Shown: positions 57,788-64,000 of the stretch, piece by piece
Layout of the letters: the number at the start of each line of letters is the position of its first letter
How positions within the stretch are numbered: the first letter of the stretch is position 1
NCBI GenBank assembly: GCA_964596185.1
Contig: CAZQUE010000004.1
Coordinates: 1 to 64,000, forward strand
Source: DYKG01 sp964596185
GTDB taxonomy: Bacteria; Muiribacteriota; Ozemobacteria; Ozemobacterales; Ozemobacteraceae
Direction of reading: 5' to 3'
Length of the DNA: 64,000 bases
Made by a program: the position numbers and the translations under genes
The notes under the pieces: generated by a model
Told to the model about the DNA's origin: nothing
Databases searched by the model: none
What the model saw: only the letters and a program-made list of their open reading frames with translations

Positions 57788-59239
57788 CTAACGTAAACGT
57801 TTTTTAAGCTCGGTAATCATTTCCTGGGCCACTGCCCATTCCCGTGATTTTTCGGGGGCGCGGGAAAAAATCTTTTCAAACTGCATCATTGCCATTTTTC
57901 CGGCTTCCTGATCGCCTTTGAGCAGAAGAAGATCTGTGTAAGCATTGGCACTTTTCATCAACATCTGCAAATTATCAGGCTCAGCTTCGAGGCCGATTTT
58001 CAATACTGCGATAGCATCAGTCTGTCGTCCCGAACGGCTCAGACGATCAGCTTCAGCCAGTACTTCTTCGCTACCCATCCTCTTAATGACAAAATCACTG
58101 GCACGAGGCTGTTCGGGTTCGCTGGGAGTAGCTTCACGGGCCAGTTCAGCTGCACGAGCCTGTTCTTCAGCCTGTTTTTTGGCAAGGGCTTCCCGTTCGG
58201 CAATTATGGCGTCATAACGTTCAACCATTCTGGTCGCTTCAACAAAAAACTGTTTGTCTTTGCCGGCATTTTTATTCTGCTCGATGAAGCTACGCAAATC
58301 AGGCACAGCCAGTTCAAGATTTCCGGATATGGCGATGAAAAAACCACGGAAAAACAAACCATCGGTCATGCGATTTGGCCGGTCTTTAAGGTATTCAAGG
58401 CCCTTGCGAATTAGCCCGTTCTCTGGCTCGGCAAGCAGGTCACGCTCAGCGATAATACAACTGGCGTATAGTTCGATCGCTTTTTCAAGCTGATCCTTTT
58501 CAAGCGCTTCCATGGCCTGGTTGAAAATAACTGCCGCCGGCCCGGTGCGATTGGTACGAACTTTTTTATTCTCTTCCTTTTTCTGCTTTTCTAATTTCTC
58601 AGAGATTTTTGGGGGCATTTCAGGTGGCTTTTCAGTTGGCACCTGCTTTGTTTCAACTTTAGGCTTAACCGGTTCAACGGGTCGCAAATCTCTAATTTTG
58701 GGTTGTTGCGACTGACCATCGACCAGATAAACCATAGATTCTTCAAGTCCTGGGAGAGCGGGTACCACTTCATTTTGATCCGGGTCAGAAAGACTGCGCA
58801 GGCGCTGCAGGGCCTGCGTAAAGCCAGGGTTGAGCGACAAGGCTCGACCATAGCTTTCGCGGGCTTCCTGCATTCTCCCCATGGCCTCATAGCAAAGTCC
58901 CATGTTGTATGGAACCCAGTATGAATCAGGGTTAATCCTCTCTGCCTGCTTGTAGCAATGCAGACTGTCTCTGAACTGGCCGCTTTTTTTGTAAAGAATA
59001 CCAAGATTGTTATAGGCGTGAAAATTGTCGGGGTCGATCCTCAATAGGGCAAAGTAAGTTTCCACGGCTTTAACAAAATTGTTCTGCAGACCATATTCCA
59101 TGGCCAGATGCAACATGGCTTCGGTATCTTTGGGATTCTCGATCAGCGACTGTTGCAACTGATAGATCCGCCCGGAATTGATTGCAGCCCTGGCATCTAC
59201 AGAAAATGCAAGCAAAAGCGCACACACCGCAATTACCAT
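57788..59239 (-). CDS. Exported TPR protein
   Basis: 483 residues if translation starts at the ATG at 59239, the first Met after the spoVS stop, which begins a hydrophobic export segment (MVIAVCALLLAFSVDARA). Upstream in-frame starts near 59338 would overlap spoVS, and no start has a good ribosome-binding site. TPRs occupy about 30-175 (AMLHLAMEYGLQNNFVKAVETYFALLRIDPDN, AYNNLGILYKKSGQFRDSLHCYKQAERINPDS). A Pro/Lys/Glu-rich linker follows (about 200-245), then a helical region and a further TPR pair near the C-terminus (DRLSRSGRQTDAIAVLKIGLEAEPDN). Likely a periplasmic scaffold. It lies convergent to the barrel gene and 52 bases after spoVS. Confidence 0.8.
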   Translation of the reverse strand: MVIAVCALLLAFSVDARAAINSGRIYQLQQSLIENPKDTEAMLHLAMEYGLQNNFVKAVETYFALLRIDPDNFHAYNNLGILYKKSGQFRDSLHCYKQAERINPDSYWVPYNMGLCYEAMGRMQEARESYGRALSLNPGFTQALQRLRSLSDPDQNEVVPALPGLEESMVYLVDGQSQQPKIRDLRPVEPVKPKVETKQVPTEKPPEMPPKISEKLEKQKKEENKKVRTNRTGPAAVIFNQAMEALEKDQLEKAIELYASCIIAERDLLAEPENGLIRKGLEYLKDRPNRMTDGLFFRGFFIAISGNLELAVPDLRSFIEQNKNAGKDKQFFVEATRMVERYDAIIAEREALAKKQAEEQARAAELAREATPSEPEQPRASDFVIKRMGSEEVLAEADRLSRSGRQTDAIAVLKIGLEAEPDNLQMLMKSANAYTDLLLLKGDQEAGKMAMMQFEKIFSRAPEKSREWAVAQEMITELKKRLR

Positions 59240-59291
59240 GTAACTGCGGGTGTTAACTGTCAGAAACAGTGTCGGTAAGAAGTTCGTCGTC

Positions 59292-59552
59292 TCAGCGAGC
59301 TTCGACCAGAAATTTAATTGCTGTCTTTTCGTTTCCATCAATGTCGATTTTTGCAAATGCAATCAGAGTTACCAGTTCTATGCCTTTAGGCGCAACGTAG
59401 CCCCTGGTGACGGCAATAGATTTTACAGCCTGATTGACTGCACCCGCACCAACCGCGAGCAACTCAACCTGTTTGTCCTGTTCAAGTACTGCAGCGATAG
59501 CACCGGCAACTGATTTTGGGTTTGATGATGATGCGACTCGAAGTATTTCCAT
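59292..59552 (-). CDS. spoVS: Stage V sporulation protein S homologue
   Basis: 86 residues, essentially the whole SpoVS family length: MEILRVASSSNPKSVAGAIAAVL, LLAVGAGAVNQAVKSIAVTRGYVAPKGIEL, and DIDGNEKTAIKFLVEAR. The protein is an Alba-like small nucleic-acid-binding fold, known from Bacillus sporulation and present in Thermus and other non-sporulating bacteria. AGGAGAGGC precedes the ATG and a sigma-70-like promoter with a palindrome over its -35 lies upstream. No other sporulation gene is in the window, so a general regulatory role is more likely than spore formation. Confidence 0.93.
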   Translation of the reverse strand: MEILRVASSSNPKSVAGAIAAVLEQDKQVELLAVGAGAVNQAVKSIAVTRGYVAPKGIELVTLIAFAKIDIDGNEKTAIKFLVEAR

Positions 59553-59593
59553 CTTGAGCCTCTCCTTTTATCTGGTTTGACCCCTCCATCTGA

Positions 59594-59623
59594 ATTATAA
59601 TCAAAAGCTCGACACAATTGCAA
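59594..59623 (-). promoter_or_regulatory. Promoter of spoVS with a palindrome over the -35 box
   Basis: On the minus strand: -35 TTGCAA (59618-59623), an 18-base spacer, perfect -10 TATAAT (59594-59599). The -35 lies in TTGCAATGCAA (59618-59628), itself inside ACAATT...AATTGT (59614-59633), a plausible operator for a dimeric regulator. Confidence 0.6.
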
Positions 59624-59804
59624 TGCAAATTGTACACTTGGGCGATATTTATTAGGCAAATGCCATTTCTGAAGGTTTATTTTTTTTCGATTTTAGAAAA
59701 ATCAGGTCAAAGGATGCTTTGCAAAACTTTTCACAACAAGCTGATTCGTTTACCAATTTATTTTAAACGATTTTTGTTTAAATCAACCGTTAAACTATTT
59801 TCGC

Positions 59805-59835
59805 AAAAAAAATCATCGCCCGATAGTCTCGGGCG
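59805..59835 (-). terminator. Intrinsic terminator after fabF
   Basis: On the minus strand, the stem CGCCCGA / TCGGGCG (59829-59835 with 59817-59823, 5-base loop) is followed by ATGA and eight T (59805-59812). It lies about 60 bases after the fabF stop. The remaining bases 59636-59804 are AT-rich and show nothing I can name. Confidence 0.82.
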
Positions 59836-59893
59836 ATAGTCATACAAAGGATAAAGAAAACCTGCCGGTTTGAAAAACAACCGACTTTATTGG

Positions 59894-61129
59894 TTAAACT
59901 TTTCCAAGCAAAACGCTGGCGTTCTGGCCACCAAAACCGAAAGAGTTAACGATTCCGGCATCGATCTGTTTTTGCTTGGGCTGTTTGGGCACAAGATCGA
60001 GATCGGCAAGCTCATCACTTGGGCTTTCAAGATTAACTGTGGGGTGAATGAAGCCATTTTGTATCTGAATAACGGTAGCGACAACCCCAACTGCTCCAGC
60101 TGCGCCGAGAAGATGGCCAATCATCGATTTGGTTGCGTTGATCGAAACGTTGCCAACCTTGTCGCCAAATACTCTTTTTACCGCGATCATTTCTGCGATA
60201 TCGCCGATCGGCGTGCTGGTGCCATGAGCATTGACGTAATTGATACGATCGATTGGGGTGTTGTTGAAACTAATTGCTTTGGTCATCGCAAGATAGCCGC
60301 CAAGGCCTTCCGGATGTGGTGCTGTAAGGTGATGTGCATCAGCGCTTGCTCCATAGCCGAGAAATTCAGCCAAAGGCTTACTGCCACGCTTTTCCACACT
60401 TTCTTCGCTTTCAAGAACAAGAACCCCTGCTCCTTCACCCATGACGAAACCGTCGCGATCTCTGTCAAATGGCCGGGAAGCCCGATCAGGCTCATCATTT
60501 CGTGTAGAAAGAGCTTTCATCTTGGCAAAACCGGCAACGGTCAGCGGAGTAATGGCTGCTTCAGCGCCACCGCAGACCATAATGTCACATTCGCCCGAAA
60601 CGATCTTCGAGTAGGCCTCACCTATACCGTGCAAACCGGAGGCACAAGCTGAAACCACGCAGAAATTCGGGCCATTGAAGCCATATTCCATGGCAATGCA
60701 ACCGGCGGAAATGTTACAAATCATCATTGGCACCAGGAAAGGACTTACTCTTCCCGGCCCGCTTTTCAAAATGGTATCGTATTCGGCTTCAAAAGTATGA
60801 ATGCCACCAATACCTGTCGAAACAGTACAGCCGACTCTCAAAGGATCGAAGTTTTTTTCGGTAAGACCAGCCTGTTGCACTGCCATTGCCGCTGCCGACA
60901 TTGCAAATTGCGAATAGCGGTCATGACGGCGAACTTCTTTTTTGTTCATGTATTGTTCAGGGTCAAAATTTCTGATTTCGCCGGCAATCCTTACGGTATG
61001 TTGAGAAGCATCAAAGGCGCTGATCGGAGCGATGCCGCTTTTGCCCTGTTTCAAACCATCGGTAAAATCCTGTACACCAATGCCGATTGGGGTAACTGCT
61101 CCGAGCCCGGTGACAAAAACGCGTTTCAT
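59894..61129 (-). CDS. fabF: 3-oxoacyl-[acyl-carrier-protein] synthase II
   Basis: 411 residues, normal length. It condenses malonyl-ACP with acyl-ACP in fatty-acid elongation. The catalytic Cys is in VVSACASGLHGIG, the His residues in NAHGTSTPIGD and MIGHLLGAAGAVG, the Lys in ATKSMIGH. The starting MKRVFVTGLGAVTPIG and RPFDRDRDGFVMGEGAG are hallmark segments. It is the last gene of the fab cluster (fabD, fabG, acpP, fabK-like, fabF), 41 bases after the fabK-like gene, and is closed by a terminator. Confidence 0.97.
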   Translation of the reverse strand: MKRVFVTGLGAVTPIGIGVQDFTDGLKQGKSGIAPISAFDASQHTVRIAGEIRNFDPEQYMNKKEVRRHDRYSQFAMSAAAMAVQQAGLTEKNFDPLRVGCTVSTGIGGIHTFEAEYDTILKSGPGRVSPFLVPMMICNISAGCIAMEYGFNGPNFCVVSACASGLHGIGEAYSKIVSGECDIMVCGGAEAAITPLTVAGFAKMKALSTRNDEPDRASRPFDRDRDGFVMGEGAGVLVLESEESVEKRGSKPLAEFLGYGASADAHHLTAPHPEGLGGYLAMTKAISFNNTPIDRINYVNAHGTSTPIGDIAEMIAVKRVFGDKVGNVSINATKSMIGHLLGAAGAVGVVATVIQIQNGFIHPTVNLESPSDELADLDLVPKQPKQKQIDAGIVNSFGFGGQNASVLLGKV

Positions 61130-61170
61130 TTAATCTGGTCCTCCTGATGCTGTGGTAAGAAATCTGGCTC

Positions 61171-62121
61171 TTAGTCTACGCTTTCAAGCCCCTCAAAGAA
61201 GTTTTCAAAAATTTGTTTAACCGAGAGAATTTCGTTGATTCGATAAACATGTTCGCCCGCAAAAACCAGGCCCTTGTCAAGATGGCCTTGCCGTGCTTCT
61301 ATAAGGGCTTTGACAATACAAAAACGATGCGAGCATTTTTTTAGGCAGGAAATGCATGGCGGCACCTCTACCGTGCCATCCGCAACTTTTTTGGTAAATG
61401 GGGTTTCGAGTGCATTACCCTGCAGCCCGACCGGGCTAAGTATTCTGAACACATCACCCTTTTTTGCCCGAAGGTAGCAATCATGAAACGCCTTATCGAC
61501 ATTTGCTTCAAAGCTTGCAGCAAAACGTGTGCCGACCTGGACTCCATCAGCTCCGAATTTAAAAGCATCGATAATGTCCTGCTGGTCGATAATGCCGCCG
61601 GCAAGTAAAACAGGAATACGCACCTTAGCTTTCACTTCAGGAAAGATGTCTCGAGCCAGCCGGTCTGTGCCCAGGTGTCCGCCGGCTTCACAACCTTCAA
61701 CAACCACGGCGCTGGCACCGAGTTTTTCGGAAAGAGCCGCAACGCGGTCACTAGAAACGATAGGAACAACCGGAATGCCGTAATCTCTGCCAAGATCGAA
61801 AATGTCACGGGAAAAGCCTGCACCAGCGACGAGGACATCAATTCCTTCATCTGCGGCAGTTTTCATGACTTCCATGAACTCAGTGGCCGCAACCATGGTA
61901 TTGATTCCTACAATTCCGCCTTCTGCAATACTTCTGGCGATACGTATCTCCTGGCGCAGTTCGTCCATTTCCATGCCCGAACCTGCAATCAGACCAATGC
62001 CACCCTCGCGGGCGACTGCCCCGGCCAGCTTGCCAGTAGAAACACGAATAGCCATTCCGCCCTGCATTATCGGGTATTTTGGCTGCAGATTACCAATCTT
62101 TAATTTAGGAAGTATTTTCAC
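61171..62121 (-). CDS. FMN-dependent enoyl-ACP reductase FabK / nitronate monooxygenase family
   Basis: 316 residues. A TIM-barrel flavoprotein of the 2-nitropropane dioxygenase/FabK family: PIMQGGMAIRVS, GIGLIAGSGM, VLVAGAGFSRD, VVEGCEAGGHLG (catalytic-region His), VLLAGGIIDQQDI, GADGVQVGTRFAAS. After the barrel a Cys cluster C-x2-C-x3-C-x4-C (PPCISCLKKCSHRFC, about 262-275) is followed by a short helical end. Because the gene sits between acpP and fabF, and no fabI or fabV is in this part of the cluster, enoyl-ACP reductase is the likely role. The sequence alone cannot exclude nitronate monooxygenase. The Cys cluster occurs in a subgroup of this family and might bind metal or be redox-active. 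Confidence 0.82.
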   Translation of the reverse strand: MKILPKLKIGNLQPKYPIMQGGMAIRVSTGKLAGAVAREGGIGLIAGSGMEMDELRQEIRIARSIAEGGIVGINTMVAATEFMEVMKTAADEGIDVLVAGAGFSRDIFDLGRDYGIPVVPIVSSDRVAALSEKLGASAVVVEGCEAGGHLGTDRLARDIFPEVKAKVRIPVLLAGGIIDQQDIIDAFKFGADGVQVGTRFAASFEANVDKAFHDCYLRAKKGDVFRILSPVGLQGNALETPFTKKVADGTVEVPPCISCLKKCSHRFCIVKALIEARQGHLDKGLVFAGEHVYRINEILSVKQIFENFFEGLESVD

Positions 62122-62136
62122 CCGGAGGTCTCCAAA

Positions 62137-62166
62137 CCACCTTCCAAATTTTCATCTGGAAGGTGG
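62137..62166 (-). other. Hairpin between acpP and the fabK-like gene
   Basis: A 10-bp inverted repeat CCACCTTCCA (62137-62146) / TGGAAGGTGG (62157-62166) with a 10-base loop, directly after acpP. The minus-strand continuation has only three T, so it is more likely an mRNA-stabilising or partly terminating element that raises acpP output relative to fabK. Confidence 0.55.
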
Positions 62167-62175
62167 AGAAAGTTT

Positions 62176-62412
62176 TCAGCCTTTCTTGGCAGTGATGTAG
62201 TCGACTGCGTCTTTAACAGTTCTGAGTTTTTCAGCGTCTTCGTCTGGAATTTCGATTTCGAAATGTTCTTCGAGATCCATAACCAGTTCAACAGTATCAA
62301 GACTGTCTGCGCCAAGGTCTTCGATGAAGCTTGCTTCGAGAGTTACCTGTTTTTCATCGACCTGAAGTTTGTCAACTACGATTCTTTTAATTTCTTCAAA
62401 ATAATTGCTCAT
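62176..62412 (-). CDS. acpP: Acyl carrier protein
   Basis: 78 residues, acidic and helical, with the phosphopantetheine motif GADSLDTVELVMDLEEHF (attachment Ser at about residue 37). It carries the growing fatty acyl chain. A good ribosome-binding site (AGGAGGAAT) precedes the ATG. It lies between fabG and the fabK-like gene with a hairpin after its stop. Confidence 0.97.
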   Translation of the reverse strand: MSNYFEEIKRIVVDKLQVDEKQVTLEASFIEDLGADSLDTVELVMDLEEHFEIEIPDEDAEKLRTVKDAVDYITAKKG

Positions 62413-62439
62413 TGATAATTCCTCCTGAAATTTTGGCGG

Positions 62440-63195
62440 TCAGGCCATAACCATGCCGCCATCGACGGTCAGAACCTGACCAGTAATGTACGATGCTTTA
62501 TCAGAAGCCAGGAAAGACACAGCATTTGCTACATCGGTCGGGGTGCCAAAGGCATTCATCGGAATCTGGGTTAACATCTGTTCTTTAACTTTATCAGCAA
62601 GAACAGCGGTCATCTCAGATTGAATGAACCCGGGGGCAATAGCATTTGCTCTGATTCCTTTTCGTCCAAATTCTTTGGCAAAACTTTTGGTGAAACCAAT
62701 AATGCCAGCCTTGCTTGCAGCATAATTAGCTTGTCCAACGTTGCCCATCAGACCGATTACTGAAGCAATGTTAATCACGGATCCTGATTTTTGCTTCAAC
62801 ATGGGTCTTATCACAGCCTTTGACATGAGAAAGGTCCCTTTGAGGTTTACTTTCAAAACCAGATCCCATGCATTCTCATCCATGCGCATCAGCAAACCGT
62901 CACGGGTAATGCCGGCATTGTTGACCAGGACATCGATTCGGCCAAATTTTTCGAGTGTGGCCGCAACGAGTTTTTCCGCATCTTCAGCAACTGAAGCGTC
63001 GGCTTTGACCTGGAGGTTGGTGATGTTTTCAGCATCCAGCTGCTTGGCCGCAGCAACCAGGCCTTCTTCATTGATGTCGGAAAGCACGACAGCGTAGCCT
63101 TCAGAGCCCAGCACCCTGGCAATCTCAAACCCGATTCCGCGAGCCGAGCCGGTAACAATCGCTACACGCTGTTGTGAATTATTACTGTCAGTCAT
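62440..63195 (-). CDS. fabG: 3-oxoacyl-[acyl-carrier-protein] reductase
   Basis: 251 residues, a classical short-chain dehydrogenase. The cofactor motif TGSARGIGFEIA and NNAG are present, as is the catalytic set Asn, Ser (INIASVIG), Tyr and Lys (QANYAASKAG). FabG-type ends VANAVSFLASDKASYITGQVLTVDGGM support the assignment over other SDRs, and the position between fabD and acpP confirms it. It reduces 3-ketoacyl-ACP with NADPH. Confidence 0.96.
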   Translation of the reverse strand: MTDSNNSQQRVAIVTGSARGIGFEIARVLGSEGYAVVLSDINEEGLVAAAKQLDAENITNLQVKADASVAEDAEKLVAATLEKFGRIDVLVNNAGITRDGLLMRMDENAWDLVLKVNLKGTFLMSKAVIRPMLKQKSGSVINIASVIGLMGNVGQANYAASKAGIIGFTKSFAKEFGRKGIRANAIAPGFIQSEMTAVLADKVKEQMLTQIPMNAFGTPTDVANAVSFLASDKASYITGQVLTVDGGMVMA

Positions 63196-63283
63196 TTTAA
63201 CCTCTGTTTCGATGGTGTAACAAAAATTAGATTAGTGGTGCAGTTTTACTGCTTTTGAGGAAAGTTGTCAACCCCCAAATTGC

Positions 63284-64000
63284 TTAGCCGGCTTCCGCGA
63301 TTGAAAACAATTGCTCCAGGCTTTCGGGATCACTGGCAAAAACAGTATTGGCGGCAGAATTGATTTTTTTGTTCAACCCTGCAAGCACCTTTCCCGGTCC
63401 GATTTCAGTAAAATGCTGGTAACCATCGCTTACCATGCGATTAACGATGTCTTCCCAGTAAACTGAGCCGGTCAATTGATCGAGAAGCTTTGTTTTGATT
63501 TCTTCGGGATCTGTGGCAGGAGCAGCATCGATGTTGCCATAAACAGGGACTTGCGCCGTTTTAAACTCAACCTCTGCGATAGCCCTGGCCAATTCATCAC
63601 GGGCATTCTGCATCAAAGGTGAGTGGAAAGGCCCAGATACTTCAAGGGGTGTTACTCGCTTGGCCCCAGCCGATGAAGCCAGTTCGCCGGCTTTTTTTAC
63701 GGCTGCCGCCGCACCTGAAATTACCAGCTGCCCGGGACAATTATAATTGGCAATAACACAGACACCTTCACTCGAAGCTTCCTTACAGATTTCTTCGAGC
63801 TTGTCACGACCCAGCATCAGAATTGCGCTCATTGCACCGATTCCTGCAGGACAGGCTTTTTCCATGGCAGCAGCACGAATACTTACCAGTTTGAGCAGGT
63901 CTTCGTATGAAGCCACACCAGCAGCATAAACGGCATTGTATTCGCCGAGACTGTGACCAGCAACAGCTGAAAACTCAATGCCGTTACGTTTGATCCATTC
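63284..64000 (-). CDS. fabD: Malonyl-CoA:ACP transacylase, C-terminal part (5' end outside window)
   Basis: The frame is open to the window edge, so about 238 C-terminal residues are visible. The nucleophile elbow GHSLGEYNAVYAAG (active Ser) lies near the edge, then RAAAMEKACPAGIGAMSAIL, ANYNCPGQLVISG, the catalytic His in SGPFHSPLMQNA, and the C-terminal FTEIGPGKVLAGL. It loads malonyl groups on ACP. The gap of 88 bases to fabG holds no terminator, so the fab genes form one operon starting upstream of this window. Confidence 0.96.
   Translation of the reverse strand, partial: EWIKRNGIEFSAVAGHSLGEYNAVYAAGVASYEDLLKLVSIRAAAMEKACPAGIGAMSAILMLGRDKLEEICKEASSEGVCVIANYNCPGQLVISGAAAAVKKAGELASSAGAKRVTPLEVSGPFHSPLMQNARDELARAIAEVEFKTAQVPVYGNIDAAPATDPEEIKTKLLDQLTGSVYWEDIVNRMVSDGYQHFTEIGPGKVLAGLNKKINSAANTVFASDPESLEQLFSIAEAG

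Noticed and set aside
59870..60652. A 260-residue plus-strand open frame
   Set aside because: It is antisense to fabF, whose sequence shows all family motifs. The plus-strand translation has no recognisable domain and is rich in Cys, Arg and His, as shadow frames are.
1..64000. tRNA, rRNA, CRISPR, IS elements, prophage or attachment sites
   Set aside because: Looked for on both strands by motif and repeat; no transposase, integrase, spacer array, cloverleaf or ribosomal RNA core sequence was recognised.

Overview
The window looks like a chromosomal segment of a flagellated, diderm (Gram-negative-type) bacterium from a poorly cultivated lineage. The diderm call rests on three lipobox lipoproteins, a C-terminal-Trp outer-membrane beta-barrel candidate and a large share of exported TPR, FN3 and beta-helix proteins. 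A SpoVS homologue and a flagellar operon with an extra FliG-like gene are compatible with Candidatus Riflebacteria/Ozemobacteria. That assignment is a guess from gene style and was not tested. I saw no tRNA, rRNA, CRISPR array, insertion sequence or prophage.

Layout. 1-5192 (+) is the 3' part of a flagellar operon: fliG (partial), a second FliG-like gene, fliH, fliI, fliJ, a lytic-transglycosylase-fold protein without its catalytic Glu, and a MotE/FlbB-like membrane coiled-coil protein. 5441-7722 (+) is a cupin gene coupled to glutamine-dependent NAD synthetase. 7723-8244 is a 0.5-kb gap with a terminator, a run of five hairpins ending in a terminator (candidate small RNA) and a promoter for a metallo-beta-lactamase-fold hydrolase. 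8916-15476 (-) holds a small exported protein and three tandem paralogous lipoproteins. 15623-18067 (+) is a metabolic unit (aminotransferase, dut, dapB), followed by a free-standing 79-aa gene.

18601-32930 (+) is the most unusual region. Two paralogous membrane proteins with BY-kinase/MinD-like C-terminal domains, both lacking the P-loop Lys and the Walker B Asp, flank a Sel1-repeat protein and a 3379-aa exported protein. The giant protein carries FN3, two PA14 domains and about eight copies of a C-terminal module with an acidic Asn/Asp loop. Next, on the minus strand, come a class III nucleotide cyclase (HAMP) and a PMCA-type Ca2+-ATPase.

39150-46760 (+) holds housekeeping and accessory genes: a creatininase-family amidohydrolase, a small acidic membrane protein, galT, a DEAD-box helicase, htpG, a CBM20-like/esterase protein and a His-rich exported rhodanese. 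46908-57783 (+) is an envelope cluster: an apparently active DUF3857/transglutaminase-like protein, its active-site-deficient paralogue, an O-antigen-ligase-like/TPR membrane protein, a 1239-aa TPR protein and a beta-barrel protein. 57788-59552 (-) holds a TPR protein and spoVS. 59894-64000 (-) is the fatty-acid cluster fabD (partial), fabG, acpP, fabK-like, fabF, closed by a terminator.

The best candidates for an undescribed system are the 18.6-32.9 kb pseudo-ATPase/giant-protein locus, the 46.9-57.8 kb active/inactive transglutaminase envelope cluster, and the hairpin-rich intergenic RNA near 8.0-8.2 kb.
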